In this document: piece after piece, positions 34,921 to 45,352 of the stretch
Layout: each line of letters starts with the position of its first letter
Position numbering within the stretch: the stretch's first letter is position 1
NCBI GenBank assembly: GCA_035048815.1
Contig: JAUCBN010000023.1
Span: 3,107,501 to 3,171,500 of the forward strand
DNA: 64,000 nucleotides
DNA from: Abelmoschus esculentus
Lineage: Eukaryota; Streptophyta; Magnoliopsida; Malvales; Malvaceae
Direction: 5' to 3'
The notes under the pieces: model-generated
Seen by the model: the letters and a program-made list of their open reading frames with translations, nothing else
What the model was told of the DNA's origin: nothing
Database searches by the model: none
Translations under genes and position numbers: made by a program

Positions 34921-36178
34921 ATTATAAATTTTAACTTATTTTTACCTTAAATTTACTTGTTTCTCTAAGTATAACTCTAAACGTTATTATACTCCTAAAT
35001 TCCCCCAAATTATTAAGTTTGTTCAGTGGTTTAACATGAATATAATTTCATGTAAAAAAGAAAAACATAAATATTATATGTTAAGTCTTGTAGTTGGACG
35101 ATTATTTTTTTCCTAAAATTTAGATTTGAGTCTTTTCTCAAACATTTTAATAAGATTCTCTTTTCTAAATCAATTTCTCTTCTAATTCTTGATTGTGTAT
35201 CGTTGGTGTTTATATTTTCTTATTTTTATTTGTTATGTTTTTACTTTTTTATTTTAATAAAAAATCTCTGTTCTTGTGGTATGTTTTTTTTAATCTTTTT
35301 AATATATATATATATATATTTTTGTTTTTGTGCTTTCGTTTTTATATATCGTGTTATATGATTTCAACATACCTTAGTGGTCATTTGTTATTCGCACAAA
35401 GATCTTCACAACGTTAGTTTCGGATTTTGATTTTGTTGGTGTTCATAAACAGATAGATCCCCACTCAGTTAATAGTTGTTTGTCGATGTAATCAACTTTG
35501 GTATTGAAGCAATCTGCCTAATAGTTTAGCTTACTCATCACTTTTTTTTTTTATCTCATCATATGTTTTGTTTAGAAAAGATAAAGAAAATCATGAGAGA
35601 TTTTAAATTTTAACGGTATACAAATCTTTATAAAAATATTTATTTTTCTTTACACTTTTAAATTATTATATAAAATTTTAATAGATTAATCTCATTATTC
35701 TCTCGTATGAGTGTATTATATTTATAATATATTCTATAACTTTTAATAAAATTAATTATCATAGTAAAAATAAATAAAAATATTTTTTATTATTTCCATT
35801 AAAAATTGGATGTATGACATTATGCCACATTTAATGTTAATATTTATAGCACGAACCATCTAGTCTCATTGGTTGAAGGAACAATTGTTGTTCTTGGAGG
35901 TCACAAGTTTAAGCACCAGTACTATCAGTATAGTGAGCACTATTTTTTTTAAATATAGACGAATCTGACTTATCATATCATCTATAATTTTATATAATAA
36001 TAATTTTTATGTTATTTATTTAAATAAATTTTTATTTTTATAAGATGTATCTTTATTTCTTTTTTACATATCATTAAATAAATAAATCTAATTAAATGTA
36101 ATCATAAATAGCGTGATGAATCAGAACCGTATAATAATTTCTCTTAAATTTAGATTTTGACCAATTGAATCAGAGGTT
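34921..36178. other. Intergenic, AT-rich, with one tRNA-like relic
   Basis: No supported gene. The F/Y-rich frame at 35193-35417 is low-complexity. Between 35871 and 35914, TAGTCTCATTGGTTGAAGG and ACAAGTTTAAGC resemble diverged A and B boxes of a tRNA-derived SINE. Confidence 0.45.
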
Positions 36179-36439
36179 GGAGAAATTATATTATGGGTAA
36201 GTCCAACCACGTGTTAATGAGACCAACCGCTAAAAATCACACAACTCATTAACTTTTAATGTCATATTTTTTCCTAAATGAATCTTCGCTTGAAAAATTA
36301 TTTTTTAAAATGAATTAACAATAAATATGGGCGAAGATTTATTTAAAAAAAATATGACATAAAAAATAATAAGATAGATGATTTTTAACGGTTGATCTCA
36401 TAAATGACGTAATAAAATTTATCCATAATATAATTTCTT
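36179..36439. mobile_element. MITE, family M1
   Basis: GAAATTATATTATGGGTAAG and CCATAATATAATTTCTT are inverted ends. Internal GAATCTTCGCTTGAAAAATT has an inverted partner at about 36335. Confidence 0.8.
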
Positions 36440-36761
36440 CATTTGAGTCATAAACATGGCTTTGTAGACCAAATTAATTAGTTTGAATCTAATTTAATCT
36501 CATAATATTAATTGAATATTCTTTCATTTATTTCTACCCATCGGATTAATGTAAAAGCAAATTTTGAGGGAAAATAGTCAAACTTCATCTCTTAGGTTTA
36601 GGACTAAAAAGTCTTAAAATGAAACTTAAAAAAACAATTCAAAGATAATAAATTGCTATTAAAAAAACAATTTCTAGAAACAACTTTAATTGTCCAACCA
36701 CATATACATATTGTATTAAAATTTGAATATAAAATAAATATGATATGATATGATATCAGAG

Positions 36762-36955
36762 TCGGTGCATAAATATAAAAAATACTCTTATTATTTTAAT
36801 TTGAAAATATTTTATTATTATTATTTAAAATATAGGAAGTGAAACATAGAAATCTCAGTTTAAGAGAAAAAAAATAGTTTAAGACATTGATAATCACGTG
36901 AAATAAGCTATGCCCTAACATGGTCGGATTAGTAGATAGTATAAACAAAATCAAA
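36762..36955 (+). repeat. Relic copy of the PPO promoter region
   Basis: Colinear with 39161-39385, just upstream of the PPO gene. Shared words include TTTAAAATATAGGAAGT, ATCTCAGTTTAAGA and CTATGCCCTAACATG, and a TATAAAC-like box follows at a similar distance. No PPO coding sequence follows this copy. Confidence 0.75.
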
Positions 36956-37133
36956 TGAATTAATATTTAAATGTATATATGAAGCAAGTACAGACCAAAA
37001 ATGTCAGTGTGGCACAAGTTCCTTGAAATAATATTTTTCAAGTGGAAAAAGATTTATATTTAAATATTTATGGGGATATATAATAATGGATTAGGTATAA
37101 CTAATCCTTTTCATTAAGATAATATCAACACGT

Positions 37134-37346
37134 GGAGAGATTATACGGTGAACTCTGTTTATCACGTCATTTATGGTTCAAGCAATCAGGACCGTTGATC
37201 TTTAAATAACCACCTAATAACTACCCATCCACTAAATCCATATAGGAAAAAGGTGATGATTCATTTGAAGAAAATTAAGATCAACGGTCCTAATTGCTTG
37301 GGACCATGGATGACGTGATGAACAGGGTTCACTGTATAATTTTTCC
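37134..37346. mobile_element. MITE, family M1 subfamily (CGGTGAACTCTG ends)
   Basis: GGAGAGATTATACGGTGAAC and TTCACTGTATAATTTTTCC are inverted ends. The inner ACCGTTGATCTT and AAGATCAACGGT are exact inverses. The flanks AACACGT / AACACAT may be a slightly mutated target duplication. Confidence 0.8.
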
Positions 37347-37470
37347 AACACATGACAAGAAAATGAGAGTAAAAAATACAACTATTAATCAATTAGGGTG
37401 TTAAAAACATTCACAAATGAAATTAGAAGCAATGGAAATATTTTATAAAAATAAGATAAATATCGAGACT

Positions 37471-37697
37471 GAAAATCGTTTGTCTTTTTATTATTATTTT
37501 TGATGTCTTAATTTAAAATGATAGATTTAGGGTTTAAGATTTAGAGTTTAAAGTTAGGAGTTATAGTTAGGGTTTAAGGAGGAAGGTGTAAGGTTTAAGA
37601 TGTAGAAAATTAAGATTCGAGTTTAAAATTTTATTTTTAAGTATTTTTTAGATTGAGATATATAAAGAGGCACGACAAAAAGATAAAAAGATTATCT
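37471..37697. mobile_element. Telomere-motif MITE (family M2), reverse orientation
   Basis: TTAGGGTTTAAG words between AAAATCGTTTGTCTTTTTAT and a degenerate inverted end near AAAAAGATAAAAAGATTATC. Confidence 0.6.
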
Positions 37698-38554
37698 ATA
37701 AAATTTATTTATTTATAGTTTTAAGAAAAAAAAATAATCTTACAACACAACATATTTTTATGCTAAATCTTTCTAACTCTCTCCCAGAGAGAATTTACAA
37801 TAAGCAAACAAGAGAAAAACCTCACAAATAAAAATGTTTACAAATTGAAGCTGTTATAAAAAAATGTCACAAGTGTTTTCCTAATAAAAGTATAATTTAA
37901 GGATGTTCTTTAGATCGAAAAACACCTCCCGGTTACGATATATCGTATTCTATTGTATCGACCGTCGTGATTCATTATCGATGATGATTCTTTTCAATAT
38001 TTTAATGGTAACAGCGGCTCCGCACCAACAACAACGGTTTTTCTTCTAAATATTCGAACGCTATCGTCTGTGTCCCCTTGCTTTTTTGATTCGAACCAAT
38101 ATATATATATATATATATATAAAAGAATTTTGGCATAAAATATATACCATAGAAAATCAACTGCTTTTTTCTTGTTATTGTTTGTAAAATTCCGTGTGCT
38201 ACAATGGGTTGAATGGTTTGACTTTTAAAAAATTTAAACATTTAACTTGTTAGAATTAGAAAAAAATAATAACATCATGTGTCATTTATTTAAAAGTATA
38301 TATATTTTTTAATAATATATTATTAAATTATATATTTTTAATAAATTAAACAAAAAAATTGTTATCTGAACTGAACTGATTTTTTCGGTTAACTGGTTGA
38401 ATGATTACAGTTTAGGGTCAAAATTTAAATAACCTGAATTTATTAGTTAGCTGAAATAATGTGTTAATAGTTAACCGAACCGGGTTTATACCGATAATAT
38501 ACACTTCAAATAAAAATGAAAGTGGGAATAAAGATGAAATAAAATTGAAGTAAA
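37698..38554. other. Intergenic, no supported gene
   Basis: Includes an (AT)n run at about 38098-38120 and a somewhat GC-richer patch at 37920-38060 that I cannot assign. Confidence 0.5.
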
Positions 38555-38890
38555 AAATAAAAAAAAAAACAAATAAATTAAAGTGGAAGATAAAATTAGT
38601 TCACTACATAAATAAAGAGAGTTTGATTTATTTTCTAATTCTAGAGTATATCTAATGTTTTCTCTAGACTATAAATAGACTATATATCATATAAAATTCT
38701 ATTTTTGATAGATATTAAATTTTATATCTTATTTTATTTTATATGGGTTCGAATCTCGACATAAAAATAAAATATTCTTAAAAATCGTATTTAATATACA
38801 GTATTTTAATCATATTAAACATACACTTATACAAATATTCATAACATTGACATCAATTATAACATAAATATAATTAAAATATATAAATAA
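38555..38890 (+). repeat. Third, diverged copy of the 288-bp repeat
   Basis: Shares CTAGAGTATATCTAATG, CTCTAGACTATAAATAGA and ATATGGGTTCGAATCTCGAC with the tandem pair at 33913-34487. It keeps the best B-box-like word of the three. Confidence 0.65.
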
Positions 38891-38914
38891 AAACTAAAAA
38901 AAAAGAAAAAAATT

Positions 38915-39100
38915 AAATTCTAAACAGTAATCCTAATTTTTACCTCATAAACCCTAAACCCTACCCCTTAAAAATATAACATACCCTTAATTCTCTAAAT
39001 CCTAACTAAAATCCCTAACTTTAAACTATAAACCCTAAACTCATTAAATTAAAGTGGAGGCGTCAATAAAAACACAATTGAAAAAGTAAACGATTTATAC
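38915..39100. mobile_element. Telomere-motif MITE (family M2)
   Basis: ATAAACCCTAAACCCTACCC and related words, ending AAAAAGTAAACGATTTATAC; the left end is eroded. Confidence 0.55.
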
Positions 39101-39374
39101 ATATTATAGTAATTAATAACGAGAACTGCATTTAATTCAATGATATTTTATAGATATAGAGAGAGAATCGAGTCTGTACACATATAAAATACTTTTATTA
39201 TTTTAAATTGAAAATATTTGATTATTGTTTAAAATATAGGAAGTACACATTGGAAGAGGAAATGAAACATGGAGATCTCAGTTTAAGAAAAAAATGTTTA
39301 GACTTCGAGAAGCACATGAAATAAACTATGCCCTAACATGCGTATGCATGCCTAGGAAAGTCCAATATATGTAT

Positions 39375-39382
39375 TATATAAA
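39375..39382 (+). promoter_or_regulatory. TATA box of the PPO gene
   Basis: TATATAAA 73 bp before the chosen ATG (39455), a normal distance for a plant gene with a short leader. Confidence 0.6.
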
Positions 39383-39454
39383 CGAAAGGGAAGTCCATTG
39401 ATTTTCATACTTGACACAGATCAAAATAAGTGTGCCATTAGAACAATTCAAATT

Positions 39455-41227
39455 ATGGCTTCCGCCTTACCACCGTTGCACGCCGCCCCGGCTGCCGCCA
39501 GCTCCTTCACTTCCAAGACCTTTTCTTTACTTCCCAAGACATCCCAACTTTCCTTAGCTGGGAAACGAAAGCAAAAATTCATCTCCAAACCTGTGTCATG
39601 CAAAGTCACAAATGGTGATCATCAAAATAAGTTTGATAGAAGAGATGTACTCATCGGCCTCGGGGGTTTATACGGTGTATCTACCCTAAACGATCCCTTC
39701 GCATTTGCAGCACCGATAGCCGGTCCTGATTTTACTCAATGCGGCCGACCGGACCTGCCTGAGAATGTCGGAAACCTCAATTGTTGTCCACCGGGTGGAC
39801 CGTCGGCGAAAATTGTAGATTTCAAGCTCCCTCCTTCGAACGAGCCGTTACGGACTAGGCCGGCAGCTCATTTAGTAAGTGATGATTACTTGGCTAAATT
39901 TTCCAAGGCCATTGAGCTCATGAAAGCTCTTCCGGATGATGATCCACGAAGCTTCATGCAACAAGCAAATGTTCATTGTGCTTATTGTAATGGAGCTTAT
40001 CACCAAATTGGATTCCCAGATCTTGATCTTCAAGTTCATAATTCATGGCTTTTCTTCCCTTTCCATAGATATTATCTTTATTTCTTCGAAAAAATCTTGG
40101 GGAAGCTGATTGATGATCCAACTTTCGCAATGCCATTTTGGAACTGGGATGCTCCTGCTGGTATGCAAATGCCTGCATTTTATTCGAACCCTAATTCTCC
40201 GTTCTACGATGATCGTCGCAACCCGAACCATCAACCACCCGCTCTTCTCGATCTTGATTTCAACGGAACCGATGAAAGTTCATCGAGTAATGATCAGATT
40301 TCGAGTAACCTTAACATCATGTACAGGCAAATGGTGTCTAATGGAAAAACCGCTAGGCTTTTCCTAGGTAATGCTTATCGTGCCGGTGATGAACCGGACC
40401 CCGGTGCCGGCTCGCTGGAGAACATCCCTCACGGACCGGTACACATTTGGTGCGGTGACAACACACAGCCTAATTTCGAAGACATGGGGAACTTCTATTC
40501 CGCTGCGAGAGACCCTATCTTCTACGCACATCACTCGAATGTGGACCGGATGTGGTCGGTTTGGAAGACATTAGGAGGCAGACGAACTGATTTCACCGAC
40601 TCGGATTGGCTCGACTCGTCTTTCATTTTCTACGACGAAAATGCAAATCTCGTTCGTGTTAAGGTTCGAGATTGTCTCGACACTAGAAAGTTACGCTATG
40701 ATTATCAAAGGGTTGCCATTCCATGGTTGGCCACGAAACCTACTCCTAGCAGGGTTACAAATAAAGCGACAAGAGCATCGGGCGTTGCAAATGCAGCCGA
40801 GACAAAGAAAAAAGTTGTATCAAACGTAAGGTTCCCTCTGGTTTTAAACAACGTTGTCAGCCTCGAAGTTGCTAGGCCAAAGAAATCAAGGAGTAGGAAA
40901 GACAAAGAAGAGGAAGAGGAAGTGTTGGTGATCGAAAACATCGAGTTTGACAGACACGAGATGGTGAAATTCGATGTGTACGTTAACGACGAAGACGACA
41001 CCGTGATCGGACCACACAACACTGAGTTTGCAGGCAGCTTTGTGAATGTACCGCATAAGCATAACCATGGGAAGAAAATGAGCACATCTTTGAGGTTGGG
41101 GCTCACTGATTTGTTGGAGGAATTGGATGCTGAGGGTGATGATGCTATTATTGTCACTTTGGTGCCTAAATTTGGTAAGGGTTTGGCTAAGATTGGAGGC
41201 ATTAAGATTGAGTTTGCTAGAGATTGA
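39455..41227 (+). CDS. PPO: Polyphenol oxidase (catechol oxidase), plastid-targeted
   Basis: Type-3 copper oxidase converting o-diphenols to o-quinones in the thylakoid lumen; 590 aa in a single exon. The ATG at 39455 (MASALPPLH) begins a Ser/Ala-rich transit peptide; the frame upstream to 39398 lies in the leader. A Tat-type lumen signal, DRRDVLIGLGG, and AFAAP precede the mature start near PIAGPDFTQCGRPDLP. CuA: H174, H195, H204, with C178 placed for the Cys-His thioether. CuB: H326, H330 and H359/H360 in FYAHHSNVDRMW. Then the DWLDSSF (PPO1_DWL) and MVKFDVYVND (PPO1_KFDV) domains. All key residues and length are normal. An AATAAA signal lies at 41322. The K/E-rich loop near residues 480-492 is a little unusual. 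A relic promoter copy 2.4 kb upstream hints at a former tandem array. Confidence 0.96.
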   Translation: MASALPPLHAAPAAASSFTSKTFSLLPKTSQLSLAGKRKQKFISKPVSCKVTNGDHQNKFDRRDVLIGLGGLYGVSTLNDPFAFAAPIAGPDFTQCGRPDLPENVGNLNCCPPGGPSAKIVDFKLPPSNEPLRTRPAAHLVSDDYLAKFSKAIELMKALPDDDPRSFMQQANVHCAYCNGAYHQIGFPDLDLQVHNSWLFFPFHRYYLYFFEKILGKLIDDPTFAMPFWNWDAPAGMQMPAFYSNPNSPFYDDRRNPNHQPPALLDLDFNGTDESSSSNDQISSNLNIMYRQMVSNGKTARLFLGNAYRAGDEPDPGAGSLENIPHGPVHIWCGDNTQPNFEDMGNFYSAARDPIFYAHHSNVDRMWSVWKTLGGRRTDFTDSDWLDSSFIFYDENANLVRVKVRDCLDTRKLRYDYQRVAIPWLATKPTPSRVTNKATRASGVANAAETKKKVVSNVRFPLVLNNVVSLEVARPKKSRSRKDKEEEEEVLVIENIEFDRHEMVKFDVYVNDEDDTVIGPHNTEFAGSFVNVPHKHNHGKKMSTSLRLGLTDLLEELDAEGDDAIIVTLVPKFGKGLAKIGGIKIEFARD

Positions 41228-41321
41228 TTGTCATGTTTTGATTGATGATTGAAAGAATGGTGTTTGTAAGGGAAATATTGTTGAGGGTTTACTTTCTTGA
41301 AGTTTTATCATTCTAGAATTG

Positions 41322-41327
41322 AATAAA
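41322..41327 (+). terminator. Polyadenylation signal of PPO
   Basis: AATAAA 95 bp after the stop codon, in a T-rich context. A likely near-upstream element for 3' end formation. Confidence 0.5.
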
Positions 41328-41406
41328 AGATTTGCCCAAAAACATTGAATAAGAGATTACCTTTTTAAATGTATTTTGTATTTGATTTTTAGTGTATAAA
41401 TTTAAG

Positions 41407-41682
41407 AGTAAATCGAATAAAAATCTTTTGTCCTTAATTATGTATTTTTTCATGTTTCACCTTAGAAAATTTTTAAAAATTAAATTCTAAACTTTAAACT
41501 TTAAATTTTATATCCTAAACCCCAGACCTATACCTAAAAAATACACCGTACCCCTAATTCCTTAAATCCTAATTACTACCCTATACTTGAACCTTAAACC
41601 TTAAACTATACTATAAACTCATTATTTTAAAGTGGGACACTAATAGAGGTACAATAAAAAAACAGACGTTTTGCACTTGAGT
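41407..41682. mobile_element. Telomere-motif MITE (family M2)
   Basis: AAATCTTTTGTCCTTAATTA .. AACAGACGTTTTGCACTTG ends with CCTAAACC-rich interior, parallel in arrangement to the copies at 13751 and 38915. Confidence 0.6.
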
Positions 41683-43020
41683 AAACTACACCAAACATCA
41701 CTAAAAACTACACCAAACTTGAACTCGATCGTTGTCTGTTGTTCTTTTGATCGTATTCGTCGTTCATCTTTCGAATGAAGGTTTCATGTTTGGTGTTTGA
41801 TTGGGTCCCCCGTTCATCGTTTTTCGATGACAATGGAATGTGGTAAACGGTCCCGTGAATCTTCCGACGTGAATAGTGGACGGCAACATAGCAATCGATT
41901 TCGTGATTTAAGATTTTATGTGTCAAGATTTTCAAATTTAAAATTATTTTATAAATTTTATTTTTTAAAATTAATAATAATTAACAGTCATACACTTAAC
42001 ATTAACAAAATAAAACGTTAAATACATATATTTATTATAAAATAATTTAAACAACTAAAACGACCTATAATTTTAGTCATTTACATATTAATCCTAAGAA
42101 AATTGTTGGTATATGTACTCCATTATCTTCTAAAGTATTGAAAAATAGTTGTATTCTTTTTTATATTTAGAAAGTCTTACCTGTCAACCTTAATTAATTA
42201 TCTCGAGATTTGGTCATTGAGATCCACGTTTTAATCCACATTTTCTATGACAGAATAAATATATAAAACTTTCAAGTGGTAGGTTGAATAGATGAAGAAA
42301 TATTATAAATCAAATTGGGTTTGGTTTAATTTTCAAAAATATTTTAAGATAACGTGCAAGAATTTGGATTCTTAGTAGTGAAAATTGTATAATAAAATGC
42401 ATATAAAATTTATATCTCTATAATTTTTAATGGATTAGTGTTGGGTTTAACAGGATAATAATTTAGTTAAAATGTAATATTACACTTATAAAAATTGAAA
42501 GGGTAAACTACGCTGGAAGTTCTTTTTGTTTGGATTGTATTCCATTTTGGTCACTTATTTTTTTTTAAATATTGTTATTTACGTGTTTTATCTATTTTAT
42601 TTTAAGAATTGTGTCGCTTAGCGCTTATAAGTATAACGATGTGACATGTTAATCAAAAAATTAATTTTTAATTTGACCTTTAAACTTTGACCAAATATTT
42701 CTTAAATTCATCTCATTTCTCCTCGAACTTTATTTTAGATCAAATATTCTAGCATTGTTACAAACATATATTGGTATACTATATGATGCAATTCTCGTAT
42801 TCATCTCTGTATCCCTTAAATTCATCTCAATTTCTCCTTTAACTTCACTTTGGGTCATGACCGAAGAATTTTTATGCTCGAGGATTATAATATTGAGAAC
42901 TGAAATCTGAATAAATTTTGAAATCTACATGACCATTTCACTGGATAACTTTACCTCTAGTTGCTTCTGTAAAATTAAAGAGATTCTGGACATATACAAT
43001 AGAAACGATCGTACTGGGAA
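41683..43020. other. Intergenic, no supported gene
   Basis: 41720-41930 is GC-richer and contains a GAACGGGGGACCC-like word on the minus strand, but I cannot assign it. At 42501 the word GGGTAAACTACGCTGGAAG matches the left end of the 22257 TIR element without a visible partner. Confidence 0.45.
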
Positions 43021-43076
43021 CTTTTAAAAAGGACAACTGTTTTTAAGGATTATTTTTTTAAAATTAATGTTGTCAT

Positions 43077-43440
43077 AGACAATTGCTTCTAAGGGCCACA
43101 TTTTAATAAATTGTACAACACTTTTTATATCCTTGAACCACCCTGGTGATATCCAAGCAACCTTCACGATGCCACCTTTATGCACCAAGTTTTCAAGATT
43201 CCATGTATGTTTCTTGCTTATAAACAAGTATAAGAGCACGATGGTGCATGCTACTAATTGACTTCCGGGGAATGGCTGCATGAATTTCCTCCCAAAAATT
43301 TCTCACTTTGGAGCGAAGGTCATAATTCATAACCATAACATTCCAAATAGTGTATGTTAAACCACTCGAGTGAGGGGCGGTTCAAAAATTTTGGAGTTCG
43401 GTATAATTTATTAAAATGTGGTCCTTAGAAGCAATTGTCT
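43077..43440. repeat. 40-bp inverted repeat bracketing an orphan reading frame
   Basis: 43077-43116 (AGACAATTGCTTCTAAGGGC..) and 43401-43440 are inverted with about 38 of 40 matches. The interval holds a minus-strand frame (43281 to 43024) with SKKHTWNLENLV and VAWISPGWFKDI that looks protein-derived. I do not recognise its family. Confidence 0.6.
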
Positions 43441-43791
43441 ATAATCGAAGTGGTTTTAAAAATGTGACCCTTAGAAGTAATTGTTCTTTTTAGGGGCCTT
43501 TTGCGGTCGTTTGTATTGCATCGGTCCATAACCTCATTAGATCTATAGAAGCAATAATAATAAGAACAATCAATAAGATCCTATATTCAATTGTCACATT
43601 TAGGACATAATTATAATGTTTTAACAATTATAACTCATCTTTTTAAGAGTATTTTTAAAATTTTTGAAATGAATTTCGAGATTAAAATCAATTAATGATA
43701 TCAAATTTTGAGGCCCTATTTTTTAGGAACTCTGTGTAGTTGTTCTTATTGCGCTTGTCTAGAACCCCGCTGCTGAGAGGTTTTTCTTTTT

Positions 43792-44257
43792 TTACAAATT
43801 TAGAGTCAACAAAGCTTCCCCAAAAGCAGCATGCGTTGGAGGTGTAAATTGAGAACAGTTGTATACAAGCTCATCATCCAATTTGCTAACAATCCCCTTA
43901 GAACCTTCATCAAGTTTTCTCATTTGCAAAGCCACTGTGTTTTCTTCCTGGGAATCTGATTTCAAGTAATCAACTCTACACACTCTAAGATCTCCACCCA
44001 ATGTCAATTCTGAAGCTATATTGCTAGAAGATGACCCCTTGCTTTGTTGTGTTTAGCCATTGGAAGTACTCTAAACTCATATAGGTATCGCTCTCAACAA
44101 ACTCGATTATAGGTTTAGTTTCCATTGGGTCATTATCTTGTTTCATAACCTTTTCATCGAACATCTGAGTTGCACATGAACTCACTTCCTTGGCCATCAT
44201 CAGTAAATCCGACATTACACCCCTGAACTGGTGAGCCTCCCCTCCCTGCTTATCCAA
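43792..44257 (-). pseudogene. Unassigned gene fragment (two frames joined by a frameshift)
   Basis: Two adjacent minus-strand frames (44257-44024 and 44007-43792) have normal protein composition, with HQFRGVMSDLLMMAKEV in the first and LGGDLRVCRVDYLKSD and THAAFGEALLTLN in the second. They are offset by a frame, so the original exon is broken. I do not recognise the family. It abuts the PP2A B' fragment without the spacing expected of one gene, so it may be a separate fragment. Confidence 0.45.
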
Positions 44258-44273
44258 GCAAACAGTTCAGACT

Positions 44274-44565
44274 AAGAGCCTCTCACTATCTTGTAGCCAC
44301 AGTCCCTCAAAACTTGGGCAACTGATGGTGATAAGTAGCAACAGTTTCGGCTTATGCAAAGGAATCAATGCTCTCGCAAGAAATAACTTATGTTCTTCCT
44401 TCATCGGCACTGCAAAACCATTGACAATGCTTCCTAGAATCTCCAAAAGCTCCTTGATCCCGTTATTACCATCCTAATAAATGTAAGATGCGCCATGAAT
44501 TTACCATAAATACTATGAAGAATCATCTTCAAAGACTCTCTTTCCATGTAATCCCCTTAAATATT
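44274..44565 (-). pseudogene. PP2A B' (B56) regulatory subunit fragment, frameshifted
   Basis: Reading the minus strand downward from 44565, segments match the conserved B56 core: MILHSIYGKFMAH, then in another frame NGIKELLEILGSIVNGF, PMKEEHKLFLARALIPLHKPK, then in a third frame TYHHQLPKF. B56 subunits direct PP2A holoenzyme to substrates; the intact protein is about 500 aa, while about 95 codons remain here. At least two frameshifts and a missing stretch after the TFIR segment make it non-functional. No promoter or neighbouring B56 exons were found, so it is a relic or a captured fragment. Confidence 0.8.
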
Positions 44566-45065
44566 TTTTTTGGAGTCGTCACTGGATTGAAGTAATAATA
44601 TTGTATGTAATATCGGATCCAGAAAAATATACAAGGACGGACACATGAAATTTAAAATTTTTGAGGGAGGATAACTTGTAAATATTAAAAAAATAAAAGA
44701 TTAACTCATAAAATTTTAAAAATTTAAAGGCAAATGTGTGAATTTTAAAAAGTTTAAGATGTGTTCAAGCCCACCTATTGTATAAGTGCATCCGCCACTA
44801 ATTATATGATAAAATGCGGGTTAAGACGATTTAAAAATAAAAATTAATATTTTATTTAAAATTCAGAGATCAAATTAGAAATTACTAACATGTTATATCA
44901 TCAAAGTGTTAATACACACCGATCAAAATAAAATAAATTAAAAATATAAATAATAATTTAAATGGGTGACCAAAATATAACATAACCCGAATAAAAGAGA
45001 TATTTGATTAAATTGAGTCGAATTAAAATTATTTCTATCCGGTAACTAGAGTGTTTCTCATATTA
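44566..45065. other. Intergenic, no gene seen
   Basis: AT-rich sequence between the gene fragments and the foldback; nothing recognised. Confidence 0.5.
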
Positions 45066-45352
45066 TTTTTCTCAAAACATTACTTCTCCCACTTCTGTTT
45101 ATCGAAATATTGATGATTCAATAGTGAATTTAAAGTCGTCACCTTTAAAAATCGACTTTGAACAATGTAAGGATAAAGACGGAGCCAAAAGGCTACGACT
45201 TTAACATCTAAACAGAAGTCGTAGCTTTTTGGCTCCGTCTTCACCCTTACATTGTTCAAAGTCGGTTTTTAAAGATGTCGACTTCAAATTTAATGTGAAT
45301 CAATATTTCGGGAAAAAAGTGGGAGAAACTATATTTTGAGAAAACATTTCCC
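45066..45352. mobile_element. Long foldback (MITE-like hairpin, ~137-bp arms)
   Basis: The left arm, ending GGAGCCAAAAGGCTACGACT (~45200), is mirrored by the right arm, which starts GAAGTCGTAGCTTTTTGGCT at about 45215. Pairing continues outward through GACTTTGAACAATGTAAGG, ATCGAAATATTGAT and CTTCTCCCACTT to about 45066 and 45352. The loop is only about 12 bp. The inner ~100 bp per arm is GC-richer than the surroundings and nearly perfectly paired. A transcript would form a long hairpin. Confidence 0.85.

Noticed and set aside
35193..35417. Frame of 74 codons rich in F, L and Y
   Set aside because: Low-complexity T-rich DNA containing an (AT)n run; no family similarity.
40705..41202. Minus-strand frame of 165 codons opposite the PPO C-terminus
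   Set aside because: Antisense shadow; the plus strand encodes the DWL and KFDV domains.
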